Source: Nocardia tengchongensis (lineage in GTDB: Bacteria > Actinomycetota > Actinomycetes > Mycobacteriales > Mycobacteriaceae). Taken from it: 64,000 nucleotides of DNA. The stretch lies in the NCBI RefSeq assembly GCF_018362975.1, contig NZ_CP074371.1:2046001-2110000 (forward strand). The letters run 5' to 3'. Each line of letters begins with the position of its first letter. Position 1 is the stretch's first letter. Positions 51,446-59,406 of the stretch are shown piece by piece. The translations under genes and the position numbers were made by a program. Under the pieces are notes generated by a model. That model saw nothing but the letters and a program-made list of their open reading frames with translations. It was not told the origin of the DNA and did no database searches.

Positions 51446-51486
51446 CGCGAAAGGGCCGCTTCCCTCGAGGGAGCGGCCCTTTCGCG
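51446..51486. terminator. bidirectional terminator between tuf and the racemase
   Basis: A nearly perfect long stem with CGCGAAAGGGCCGCT on one side and its complement AGCGGCCCTTTCGCG on the other, around CCCTCGAGGG. It lies between convergent genes, 14 bases past the racemase 3' end. Confidence 0.75.
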
Positions 51487-51499
51487 TGTCCGTGGTCGG

Positions 51500-52291
51500 T
51501 CAGGAAGCGGTGAGCTGGTCGCCGCAGGTCGCGCCGAGCAGTCGGCCGGAGTCGAAAGCGGCTGCGGCGGAAGGAAGTTGGGCGAGCCGACCGGAGGCGA
51601 GGATGCGCACCGTGCCGGTGCCGGTGGTGGGCCGTCCCAGGGCGTCCATGCGGCGCAGGGTCTGCCCGGCCACCGCCTCGGCGCTGTCGAACACGCGCAC
51701 GCCCGGGGGCAGCGTGGCGAGGATGTCGTCGAGCACCAGCGGGTAGTGCGTGCAGCCGAGCACGATGCCCTCGGTGTCGGCGGGGGTGCGCGCGGCGGCG
51801 TCGGCGATGGCCTCGGCGATGACGGGCAGATCGCCGCGGTCGATGGCGTCGGCCAGTCCGTGGCAGGCCACCCCGGTGACCTCGGCGTCGCCGCCGAACT
51901 GCGCGATCAGCCCGGCCTGGTAGGCGCTGTCGGTGGTGGCCGCCGTCGCCCAGACCGCGACCTTGGCGCAGGCGGCCGCGGCGGGCTTGATCGCCGGGAC
52001 GGTGCCGATCACCGGCACGTCGGGCCCGACCATGGCGCGCACGTGTTCGAGCGCGGTGACGCTGGCCGTATTACAGGGCAGCACAATGACTTCCGCGCCC
52101 TCGCGCAGGGCGAGGCGCGCGGTGTCCAGTACCCGGTCGACGACCCACTGCTCGGGCTTGGGTCCCCAGGGCGCGCCGTCGGGGTCGTTGAGCAGCAGCA
52201 GGTCGAGATCGGGCCGCAGCTTCCGCAACCAGGCGGCCGTGGGCAGCAGCCCCAGTCCGGAGTCGATGAGCGCGACGATCACACCCTGCAC
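51500..52291 (-). CDS. aspartate/glutamate racemase-family protein (MurI-like)
   Basis: 263 residues from GTG 52291; GTG 52282 is an equally possible start, and neither has a strong ribosome site. Both catalytic Cys segments are present: 'VLPCNTASVTAL' (about residue 75) and 'LGCTHYPLVLDD' (about 185), with the N-terminal 'IDSGLGLLP' in place of the canonical DSG-G-T/S motif. The family interconverts L- and D-glutamate for peptidoglycan or D-aspartate. The slightly unusual N-terminal motif leaves open that this is a paralogue of the housekeeping MurI. Confidence 0.82.
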   Translation of the reverse strand: MQGVIVALIDSGLGLLPTAAWLRKLRPDLDLLLLNDPDGAPWGPKPEQWVVDRVLDTARLALREGAEVIVLPCNTASVTALEHVRAMVGPDVPVIGTVPAIKPAAAACAKVAVWATAATTDSAYQAGLIAQFGGDAEVTGVACHGLADAIDRGDLPVIAEAIADAAARTPADTEGIVLGCTHYPLVLDDILATLPPGVRVFDSAEAVAGQTLRRMDALGRPTTGTGTVRILASGRLAQLPSAAAAFDSGRLLGATCGDQLTAS

Positions 52292-52388
52292 GGTAGTGAA
52301 GGCACCGGCCTGATCGCGAACCGCGGGTCGGAATGTCGTGGTTGCCGGGATGCTGCCGAACGGGTCCGGCGGCACGCCCGGGCCTCGG

Positions 52389-53585
52389 TCAGCTCGCGGT
52401 CGCCACCGGCTGCAGGTTCGCGGCGAGTTCGCCGCGGGCCTTCATGACCTTGCCGGCCATGCTCGCGCCGACGACCGCGACCAGCTCGCCCGCGCGCCGG
52501 TAGTGGGCCAGGAACTTGCGGCCCTTGTCCTCGACGATCTCGATCTCGTCGGCCAGTGCCGGAATGCCGAGCACCTGGATCTTCATGTCGTACTGGTCGC
52601 TCCACACGTACGGCACCTGGATCTCGGCGGACGGTTCGGCGCCCAGCAGCGCGGCGGCCAGGACCTGGGCCTGCTCGCCGGCATTGGTCCAGTGCTCGAC
52701 GCGCTTGGGGTGGCCGACGGCGTGCGGCCAGGCCGCGACGTCGCCGAGGGCCCAGACGCCGGGCACCGAGGTGCGTCCGGTCTCGTCGGCCAGCACGCCG
52801 CCGCCCTGGCCGGGTGCGGCGAGCGGGATGCCGGAGTCGGCCAGCCAGTCGGTGACGGGCACCGAGCCGATGCCGATGACCACCAGGTCGGCGTCGACGA
52901 CGCTGCCGTCGGCGAGCTGCACGCCGCGCACCGAGTCGCCCTCGGTGACAAGGGTTTCCACGCCGACGCCGCAGCGCAGCTCGACGCCCTCGGCCTCGTG
53001 CAGCCGGGCGACCAGTGCGCCGACCTGCTCGCCGAGCGCGGCGAACAGGGGAGTGGGCTGGGGTTCGACGATGGTGACGTCGAGTCCGCCGGCGCGGAAG
53101 CTGGCGGCGAGTTCGCAGCCGATGAAGCCCGCGCCCACGATGACGGCTTTACGCGCGGTGCCGAGGTGTTCGCGCATCGCCTGGGCGTCGGCGTGCGAGC
53201 GCAGCACGTGCACGCCGCTGACCTCGGGCAGGCCGGGGATGCGGCGCGGGCGCAGGCCGGTGGCGATCACCAGGGCGTCGTAGGCGGCTTCGGTGCCGTC
53301 GGAGAGCCGGACTCGGCGGGCGGTGGTGTCGACGCCGGTGGCGGTGACGCCCAGGCGCAGCGTGATGTCGTGTTCGGGGTAGAACTCGGCGGGCCGCAGG
53401 GCGGTGTCGTCGGTTTCGCCGCGCATGTACTGCTTGGACAGCGGCGGCCGGTCGTAGGGCGCGCGGTTCTCGTCGCCGAGCAGGGTCAGTTCGCCGGTGT
53501 AACCCGCACGTCGGAGCTCTTCGGCGGTGCGCAGGCCCGCGAGTCCACCACCGACAATTAGAACCTGTTCTACCGAGTGCGACAT
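52389..53585 (-). CDS. NAD(P)H:ferredoxin reductase (rubredoxin-reductase-like, Rv0688-like)
   Basis: 398 residues from ATG 53585. FAD motif 'VLIVGGGLAGLRTAEEL' (residues 8-24), NAD motif 'AVIVGAGFIGCELAASF' (about 143-159) and 'VWALGDVAAWPH' (about 275-286) define a putidaredoxin/rubredoxin-reductase type enzyme that reduces ferredoxins for P450s or ring oxygenases. Its position downstream of tuf matches mycobacterial Rv0688. A KstR-form palindrome covers codons 5-9 of this gene, as described separately. The start cannot be moved downstream without losing the FAD motif. Confidence 0.9.
   Translation of the reverse strand: MSHSVEQVLIVGGGLAGLRTAEELRRAGYTGELTLLGDENRAPYDRPPLSKQYMRGETDDTALRPAEFYPEHDITLRLGVTATGVDTTARRVRLSDGTEAAYDALVIATGLRPRRIPGLPEVSGVHVLRSHADAQAMREHLGTARKAVIVGAGFIGCELAASFRAGGLDVTIVEPQPTPLFAALGEQVGALVARLHEAEGVELRCGVGVETLVTEGDSVRGVQLADGSVVDADLVVIGIGSVPVTDWLADSGIPLAAPGQGGGVLADETGRTSVPGVWALGDVAAWPHAVGHPKRVEHWTNAGEQAQVLAAALLGAEPSAEIQVPYVWSDQYDMKIQVLGIPALADEIEIVEDKGRKFLAHYRRAGELVAVVGASMAGKVMKARGELAANLQPVATAS
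53559..53572. promoter_or_regulatory. KstR-type site inside the first codons of the ferredoxin reductase gene
   Basis: TAGAACCTGTTCTA (plus strand) fits TNNAACNNGTTNNA with 6-bp perfect arms. It starts 14 bases inside the coding sequence. Binding there could block a promoter that yields a short or absent leader. Confidence 0.5.
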
Positions 53586-53670
53586 GTGCCCACCTTAGCG
53601 GTTCCCCGGGGTGGGTACCGACGTGTCGGCGGTCACACCCGAGATGCCGCTCAATCGTATCCATGCATTT

Positions 53671-53688
53671 ATTGATCGGGCGGTCAAT
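53671..53688. promoter_or_regulatory. imperfect palindrome upstream of the SPW protein
   Basis: ATTGATCGGGCGGTCAAT, seven of nine base pairs symmetric, about 55 bases before the SPW start. It is a possible TetR-type operator for the regulator at 54242. Confidence 0.4.
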
Positions 53689-53742
53689 CAGGAATACAAC
53701 GGACTTAGAACATATTTCCTGGCCTTTCAAAGGAGGCATTCC

Positions 53743-54096
53743 ATGTTCACCGTGAGTCGCACGGAGCACGCCCTGACGTTCGTGCTCGGTGCAGTAGCCG
53801 CGCTGTCCCCGATCTGGGTAGCGCACAGTGACCGCGCACTGTGGACCCTCGTCGTGCTCGGTGTGCTGATCGCACTCGCGGGCCTGGCGCAGTTGCGCGA
53901 GATGGCGACCGGTATGGCGGGCCGTGCGCTCGGCGTGCTGGGCGTCCTGATGTTCATCTCCCCGTGGGTGATGAACTTCCACTCCTTCAGCGGCGCCTCC
54001 TGGGTCGCGTGGGTTGTGGGCGCGTTGACCGTGGTGGTCGCATTGGCCGAGATGCCCGAGGTTGCGGGTCGTTTCGGCGCCGCGGCGCACCACTGA
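53743..54096 (+). CDS. SPW repeat membrane protein
   Basis: 117 residues with AAGGAGG ideally placed before ATG 53743. Four hydrophobic helices form two repeats, each with the SPW signature: 'LSPIWVAHSD' (about residues 20-29) and 'FISPWVMNFHSF' (about 74-85). PF03779-type SPW proteins are of unknown function and occur widely as small membrane proteins. The following TetR gene (146 bases downstream) may regulate it. Confidence 0.85.
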   Translation: MFTVSRTEHALTFVLGAVAALSPIWVAHSDRALWTLVVLGVLIALAGLAQLREMATGMAGRALGVLGVLMFISPWVMNFHSFSGASWVAWVVGALTVVVALAEMPEVAGRFGAAAHH

Positions 54097-54241
54097 CCGG
54101 GTCGCGGCGCGCCGGCCTCGGTCTCCCGTACCGACGGGAGACGCCACGAGGCCGGCGTGCTCGCGCGATATGCTTGTTCCCTACGTCCGCCCGACCGGTG
54201 GCGGCCGCCTCCGCTTCGAAGCGTGAGGAGGAATTCGAGCA

Positions 54242-54856
54242 GTGCCTGCACCACGCAAGCGTCGTAGCAAGAAGGTCGACGGGGACGCTCGCCAGCTCAT
54301 TCTGGATGCCGCCGAAAGTCTTTTCGCTGCCAATGGATTCGACGCGACCGCGACCGCGGCCATCGCCGAGGCGGCCGGGGTGCCCAAGGGCCTGGTCTTC
54401 TATTACTTCCCGACCAAAGACGCGATTCTGTCGGCGCTGATGGCCGAGCGGGTCCCGCCACAGCCGATCGACGACATCTATGCGGTGGTGGTGCCGGGTG
54501 ATCCGGCCAAGAGCCTGGTCAATATGGATGCCGCGCTGAATCTGCGCGATCACAATTCGTCGGTGCTGCGGGTGATCATGTGGCGCGAGGCCGACACTCA
54601 TCCGGATGTGCGGAAGCAGTTGCGCCGCATGCGTGATCAGTTGCTGGACGCGACGGCGCGGGTGCTGGCGGCGAGCGCGCCGGGCCCGGTGCAGCCGGGG
54701 ACGTTGCGGGCGTGCGCGGCGGCGTGGGTGTCGGCGATGCTGGCGATCGCGAGCACGGATCGGTTGCACGCGTTGGACGGGCTGCCGTTGCCGACGGCCG
54801 ACGAAATCCTGAACGTCGCGAACGTGGTGGCCGCTGGGATGACCCAAATGGGCTGA
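54242..54856 (+). CDS. TetR-family regulator
   Basis: 204 residues from GTG 54242, with GGAGGAATT upstream. The N-terminal helix-turn-helix (about residues 13-60) reads 'ILDAAESLFAANGFDATATAAIAEAAGVPKGLVFYYFPTKDAIL' in order, a clear TetR_N domain. The C-terminal ligand domain is alpha-helical and unclassified. It ends 96 bases before a secreted lipase gene. Candidate targets are the SPW protein (palindrome upstream of it) and the lipase. Confidence 0.9.
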   Translation: MPAPRKRRSKKVDGDARQLILDAAESLFAANGFDATATAAIAEAAGVPKGLVFYYFPTKDAILSALMAERVPPQPIDDIYAVVVPGDPAKSLVNMDAALNLRDHNSSVLRVIMWREADTHPDVRKQLRRMRDQLLDATARVLAASAPGPVQPGTLRACAAAWVSAMLAIASTDRLHALDGLPLPTADEILNVANVVAAGMTQMG

Positions 54857-54952
54857 TTGCTGGCGTGTCGCTGGCTAATTCTCGAACACTCCCGACCACA
54901 CTCTTTGTGGGGCAATCGTGTGATTCTCACTGCGAGGTTCGTGGAGGAACCA

Positions 54953-56161
54953 GTGAAGGCCAAGCTGTTGCTGCGTGTTCTCGGAATGCTCTCGGCAGGT
55001 GTGGCGCTGGCGGGTCTGGCGCCCGCGGCGCACGCGGACCCGATCTATCCCGCGCCGGATCCGGACCCGTTCTACGCGCAGCCGGCCGATGTGGCCGACC
55101 ACAATCCGGGTGATGTGCTGGCGGTGCGGCCGATGCCGCCGCTGCTGATGTTCCCCGAGACCGCGGTCACCATGGTGAAATTCCGGTCCACCAATTCCGA
55201 GGGCGGCCCGATCGCGGCCATCACCACGGTGCTCACCCCGCGCGAGCATCAGCCGGGCGGGCCGCTGCTGTCCTATCAGCACATCATCAACGGCCTCGGC
55301 GCCCAGTGCGCGGTGTCGCGCGTGCTGTACACCAACGACCCGAATCTGCAGGTGAAGGAAGCCGTCGCGTTGAACGTGGCGCTGCGGCGCGGCTGGTCGG
55401 TGGCGCTGCCCGACCATCTGGGCCCGAACTTCGCCTACGGCGCGGCCAAATTGGGCGGTCAGATCACCCTGGACGGGGTGCGTGCCGTCAAGCGAGTGCC
55501 GGAACTGGGCGTCGCCGACAGCCGGGTGGCGATGGCCGGTTACTCCGGCGGCGGCATGGCGACCGCGTGGGCGGCGGCGCTCGCGCCCACGTACGCGCCG
55601 GAGCTGGAGTTCGCGGGCGCGGCCACCGGCGGCGTGCCGATGAATCTGGAGAAGATGGTGAGCCAGCTGGGCTGGCAACCGCATCCGGCGTTCGGGCTGG
55701 CCATGGCGGCCGCCATCGGCCTGGAGCGGGAGTATCCGGATCGGCTGCCGATCAGCACCCAGATGAACGGTGCGGGCCTGGCCGCGCGCAACGCCATGGC
55801 CAATGGCTGCACCAACGAGATCATGGCCATCGGCGCGGGTCACAGCGCGCGCGAATTCGCGGCCGGCACCTCGATGCTCGACGATCCGACGGCGCTGTCG
55901 GTGTTGCGGGAGAACAGCCTGGAACTGTTCGACGGCGTGCCGAACATGCCCATCTTCGAATGGCATTCGGCGAGCGATCCGCTGATTCCGGTGGACGCCA
56001 TCGTGAATACCGACAATCGGTATTGCGCGGCCGGGGTGCGGCTGGACGAGGACGTGAATCCGTCGCCGGAGCACCTGTCCGCGGCGGTGCTCGGACTGCC
56101 GTCGGCACTGGACTGGATCGACGCGCGGATGCGCGGCGTACCCGCTCCGACCACCTGCTGA
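54953..56161 (+). CDS. secreted lipase (LIP family)
   Basis: 402 residues from GTG 54953, with GAGGAA 6 bases upstream. A signal peptide (about residues 1-30, cleavage near AHA-DP) leads to an alpha/beta-hydrolase of the secretory lipase type (PF03583-like). The nucleophile elbow is 'AGYSGGGMATAW' (Ser near 195), with an Asp in 'SASDPLIPVD' (about 344) and a His in 'SPEHLSAAVLG' (about 376). It probably releases fatty acids from host or environmental triacylglycerols at the cell surface. Similar enzymes are multi-copy in Nocardia. Confidence 0.9.
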   Translation: MKAKLLLRVLGMLSAGVALAGLAPAAHADPIYPAPDPDPFYAQPADVADHNPGDVLAVRPMPPLLMFPETAVTMVKFRSTNSEGGPIAAITTVLTPREHQPGGPLLSYQHIINGLGAQCAVSRVLYTNDPNLQVKEAVALNVALRRGWSVALPDHLGPNFAYGAAKLGGQITLDGVRAVKRVPELGVADSRVAMAGYSGGGMATAWAAALAPTYAPELEFAGAATGGVPMNLEKMVSQLGWQPHPAFGLAMAAAIGLEREYPDRLPISTQMNGAGLAARNAMANGCTNEIMAIGAGHSAREFAAGTSMLDDPTALSVLRENSLELFDGVPNMPIFEWHSASDPLIPVDAIVNTDNRYCAAGVRLDEDVNPSPEHLSAAVLGLPSALDWIDARMRGVPAPTTC

Positions 56162-56289
56162 GCCGATCCGGTCCGGTCCGGGGCATGCGTCAATGCCCCA
56201 ATACCGTTGGTCGTGAGCCGGTTTCGTGGCGACCGGGCGCACGGCCGGACCGTGGCCCGAGTCGCACCGCCTCCCGTGGCCCGGTAAGA

Positions 56290-57666
56290 ATGGCGGCCAT
56301 GGATGCCGATTTCACCACCGGCCCGGGGGATTCGCGCTCTTCGCGTCAGCCGGGCTACCGTCTCACCCACCCGGACGCGCCGGGAACCTCGCCGAATCCG
56401 GTGCTGACCGGCATCGATACCGGTGGCCCGGGCCGCAACGGCCACGACGCGCTCGGCCGTAACGGCCACGACGCGCTCGGCCGTAACGGCCATGACGGGC
56501 TCGGCCGCAACGGCCACGACCAGCAGGTGCAGTGGTCCTCGGCGCCGGTAACCCTGCGCGGCACACCGGAATCGGACGCGCTGTCGCGCCGGATCGCGCC
56601 CGATCTACCGCAGCGCTCCGCCGACCTGCCGCAGCGTTCGCCCGATCTGCCGCAGCGCAATATCGATCTGACGCAGCGCGCTCCCGAACTGCCGCAGCGC
56701 ACCGCGGACCCCGAGGCGGTGGCCGCCCGCCTGGCCGCGGACAACGAGCCGTTCTCGGCCCGTATCACCACCGACAGTGAGCCGTTCGGCGCGCCCACCA
56801 CCAACGAAGAGTCCTACAGCTTGCGTCCGGCCGCGAACGGGTCGCCGTTCACCCACTCGGTCAACGACAGTGGCGCGCTCACCCGGCCGGCGGCCGACAG
56901 CGGCCCGTTCACCCGCTCGGTCGCCGACATCGAGTCTTTCGCGTCGCCGCTCATGCCCGAGAGCGACACCCTGCGCCCCGCCGCCGAGACTCCCGCCTAC
57001 GCCCCGCGCACCGACTCGCACGAGAGCGTCTTCGGCGCCGCCCCGGCGGTCGACTTCGATGCCCCGGTGTCGCGCCGCTACGCGCCGGATCCCGAGCCGT
57101 CGGTCCGGTTCGAGGCCCCGGAACGGCTGGAAGCTCCTGCCCGCCTGGAGAATCTGGACGCCCCCGCCAGCCTGGAGAGTTTGGAGGCGGTCGCCGCGTC
57201 ACTGCGGGAGAGCGTCCAGGACGCGCCGCGTGAGTCCGTGCGCCCGAAGGGAGTTCCGTCGCGTCGTCGCGCCGCACCGAAACCCGTTGTGGAGCAACAG
57301 GATTCGATCGTGACCGAACTCGTGACCGCCACGCCGGCGGCCACCGAGGTGGCCGCCCCGGAGTCGGTGGTGGTGACCGCGCCGGTGACCGAGACCGCCG
57401 TGACCGAGTCCAAGGCCACCGAATTCCGTACCAGCGACGCGACCATCGATCTGCACCACATCATGCGTCTGCTGCTCGCCAGCCACGAACTGGAGGTGGC
57501 CGCGACCGCCGCCGAATCCGGCGCGGGCGATATCGAGAAACTGGCCCAAGCCGCGCACCGGACCCGTTCGGCAGCCGTGGAATTGGTGGCCGCCTGGTAC
57601 GGAGGGGCGGACCATATGCGAAATTTTGGCGAGGTGCTGTTGCAGGCTGCGGCTGAAACAGCATGA
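56290..57666 (+). CDS. repeat-rich protein of unknown function
   Basis: 458 residues from ATG 56290 (ATG 56299 is also possible). Regions in order: four 8-residue repeats GRNGHDAL (about residues 48-77), five 7-residue repeats of the LPQRSAD kind (about 105-140), a Ser/Thr/Pro-rich part with degenerate 'xPF/T' units (about 145-250), a Glu/Ala-rich part with repeated APERLEA/ARLENL units, a Val/Thr/Ala linker, and a compact helical end (about 385-458, 'DLHHIMRLLLASHELE'). Only the last domain looks globular. There is no signal peptide or membrane segment. Function is unknown. Confidence 0.75.
   Translation: MAAMDADFTTGPGDSRSSRQPGYRLTHPDAPGTSPNPVLTGIDTGGPGRNGHDALGRNGHDALGRNGHDGLGRNGHDQQVQWSSAPVTLRGTPESDALSRRIAPDLPQRSADLPQRSPDLPQRNIDLTQRAPELPQRTADPEAVAARLAADNEPFSARITTDSEPFGAPTTNEESYSLRPAANGSPFTHSVNDSGALTRPAADSGPFTRSVADIESFASPLMPESDTLRPAAETPAYAPRTDSHESVFGAAPAVDFDAPVSRRYAPDPEPSVRFEAPERLEAPARLENLDAPASLESLEAVAASLRESVQDAPRESVRPKGVPSRRRAAPKPVVEQQDSIVTELVTATPAATEVAAPESVVVTAPVTETAVTESKATEFRTSDATIDLHHIMRLLLASHELEVAATAAESGAGDIEKLAQAAHRTRSAAVELVAAWYGGADHMRNFGEVLLQAAAETA
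56431..56520 (+). repeat. 24-bp in-frame tandem repeat
   Basis: Units start at 56431, 56455, 56479 and 56503 (last one partial), encoding GRNGHDAL or GRNGHDGL. Third-position changes (CGC/CGT, CAC/CAT) between units show that it is not a perfect recent expansion. Confidence 0.85.
56602..56709 (+). repeat. 21-bp in-frame tandem repeat
   Basis: Five units encoding D-L-P-Q-R-S/N/A/T-x patterns (DLPQRSA, DLPQRSP, DLPQRNI, DLTQRAP, ELPQRTA), each 21 bases apart. Confidence 0.75.
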
Positions 57667-57687
57667 TGTCGATCTAGGATTCGGGGC

Positions 57688-58431
57688 GTGACGTCGAATG
57701 CGTTGACCGCCGAGGCGGTCCGAGCGGATTTGGCGGCGCTCGCCGATCCGGCTGATGCGGTGCATCTGCAGCGCTTTTTCAAGACCGGGCCGGGGGAGTA
57801 CGGCGAAGGGGATGTTTTCATCGGCGTCCGGGTTCCGCAGACCCGGAAGGCGGTGAAACGGTTTGCCGGGATGCCGCTTTCGGAGATCGATGTGCTGCTG
57901 GACAGTCCGGTGCACGAACATCGGCTGGCGGCGTTGGTGATTCTGAATGGCGAGATGGCGCGCGCGTCGCGCAAGCGCGGGGCCGATGCGGGGCGGCAGC
58001 GCGAGATTGTCGAGTTGTATCTGGCGGCGGTGCGCCGGGGCCGGGTGAACAACTGGGATCTGGTGGATGCGTCGGCGGAGTTCATTCTGGGTCCGTGGTT
58101 GCTGGAGCGCCCGCGCGATCTGCTCGATGAATTCGCGGCGGGGGATTCGCTGTGGGAGCGGCGGGTGGCGTTGCTGACCACGTTCGCGTTCATCAAACAG
58201 GGCGATACCGCGACGACCCTGGAATTGTGTGAACGGCTGCTCGATGACCGCCGCGATCTCATCCAGAAGGCGGTCGGCTGGATGCTGCGGGAGATCGGCA
58301 AGCGGGTGGATCCCGCGATTCTCACCGGATTTCTGGACGCGCACGCGGCGGATATGGGCCGCACCGCGTTGAGCTACGCGACCGAGCATCTGACCTCTGA
58401 CCGGCGCGCGCACTACCGCGCACAGCGGTGA
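57688..58431 (+). CDS. DNA alkylation repair protein (AlkD-like HEAT repeats)
   Basis: 247 residues from GTG 57688. The family motifs are 'RFFKTGPGEYGEGDVFIGVRVPQTR' (about residues 28-52), 'LVDASAEFILGPWL' (about 125-138) and 'WERRVALLTTFAFIKQGD' (about 150-167), followed by 'LIQKAVGWMLREIGKR'. AlkD proteins are HEAT-repeat glycosylases that excise cationic N3- and N7-alkyl purines without base flipping. The Trp and Asp that line the AlkD DNA-binding cleft appear kept in the 'NNWDLVD' segment. Confidence 0.9.
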   Translation: MTSNALTAEAVRADLAALADPADAVHLQRFFKTGPGEYGEGDVFIGVRVPQTRKAVKRFAGMPLSEIDVLLDSPVHEHRLAALVILNGEMARASRKRGADAGRQREIVELYLAAVRRGRVNNWDLVDASAEFILGPWLLERPRDLLDEFAAGDSLWERRVALLTTFAFIKQGDTATTLELCERLLDDRRDLIQKAVGWMLREIGKRVDPAILTGFLDAHAADMGRTALSYATEHLTSDRRAHYRAQR

Positions 58432-58754
58432 GTGCCGCGGCGTAGACCACGCTGCCGGGTTGCTGTGACGGAGTACTCGAGCGATTCGTACTGACTGTTC
58501 ACCCTGTATTCAGTTTACGTTCATTTGTCGAGACCACTCTGTGATCAGTCGACGACGACCGATACCAGCTCGAAACGAGTTGGAGCCCCACACGCGGAGA
58601 CCGCCGCACTTCGGCGAGAGCGTGAACGAACGGTGATAGCTGGGAAATCTCCCGAATCCCGTTCCGCCACCTTGCACATCACAATCCATGCAGTGCGTCG
58701 GCAGGCTCCTCAGGGAGACCCGCCGTGGTCAGCGCTGCGCCAGTGAGAATCGCC
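58432..58754 (+). other. 323-bp leader with several hairpins, no gene
   Basis: No credible gene. Three hairpins are visible: CAGCTCG/CGAGTTG around AAA (58566-58582), CGCCG/CGGCG (58602-58616), and a two-tier structure GAACGG...GGGA-AATC-TCCC...CCGTTC (58628-58664). They precede a cell-wall transglycosylase-like gene, a place where Actinobacteria often carry riboswitch leaders, but I could not match a known riboswitch consensus. Confidence 0.45.
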
Positions 58755-59339
58755 ATGCATAAATTCTTCGCTCAGCCCGTCAAAACCGTCACCGGCTTCG
58801 CCGCCGTCGCCCTCGCCGCGTCGGCCGTGATCACCGCCGGCGCCGCCTCTGCGGACGTCGTCAACGGTGTGCCGCCCGAGTTCCAGGCCACCGCCCAGCA
58901 GGTGCAGCAGCAGGCCGTCGGCCTGAACGCGTCGCTCCCGCCGGCACAGCAGGACCAGGTCCGGGTGGCCGTGCAGGGCCTGCCCGCCCCCTTGAATCAG
59001 GTACTGCCCCCGGCCTTCACCAACGATCTCGACGGCTGGATCCGCAATGCCCTGTACGTGCTGAACCAGCACGGCATCCCGGGCAGCTACGACGGCATCT
59101 TCCGCAACATTCAGCGGGAGTCCGGCGGCAACCCACAGGCCATCAACCTCTACGACTCGAACGCCGCCGCGGGCATCCCGTCCAAGGGCCTGCTCCAGGT
59201 GATCGATCCGACCTTCCAGGCGTACCACGTCGACGGCACCTCGTGGGACATCTACGATCCGGTCGCCAACATCACGGCCGCCTGCAACTACGCGGCGCAC
59301 CGCTACGGCTCGATCGACAACGTCTTCTCGGCTTACTGA
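58755..59339 (+). CDS. secreted lytic-transglycosylase-like (SLT) protein
   Basis: 194 residues from ATG 58755. A signal peptide (about residues 1-34, cleavage near ASA-DVV) and a Gln-rich segment come first. The SLT-type domain (about 95-194) starts at 'IFRNIQRESGGNPQAINLYDSNA' with the catalytic Glu in QRESGG, and continues 'SKGLLQVIDPTFQAYH' and 'NITAACNYAAHRYGSI'. It should cleave peptidoglycan glycan strands outside the cell. It lies behind a long structured leader and is ended by a strong terminator. Confidence 0.9.
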   Translation: MHKFFAQPVKTVTGFAAVALAASAVITAGAASADVVNGVPPEFQATAQQVQQQAVGLNASLPPAQQDQVRVAVQGLPAPLNQVLPPAFTNDLDGWIRNALYVLNQHGIPGSYDGIFRNIQRESGGNPQAINLYDSNAAAGIPSKGLLQVIDPTFQAYHVDGTSWDIYDPVANITAACNYAAHRYGSIDNVFSAY

Positions 59340-59354
59340 GCAGCGCACAGCAAA

Positions 59355-59396
59355 CCGGCCGCCACATCGTGAGATGTGGCGGCCGGCTGTCGTTTT
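59355..59396. terminator. bidirectional terminator between the SLT gene and kshB
   Basis: A 14-bp perfect stem CCGGCCGCCACATC (59355-59368), GTGA loop, complement to 59386, then CTGTCGTTTT on the plus strand. It lies between convergent genes. Confidence 0.85.
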
Positions 59397-59406
59397 CGGG
59401 GACCCG

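Noticed and set aside
56431..56709. CRISPR-like array
   Set aside because: The repeats are contiguous, in frame and without spacers; they encode peptide repeats.
58432..58754. c-di-AMP (ydaO) riboswitch
   Set aside because: Location fits, but the conserved GGGGAACC and GGGTGAAT core blocks were not found; kept only as an unexplained structured leader.
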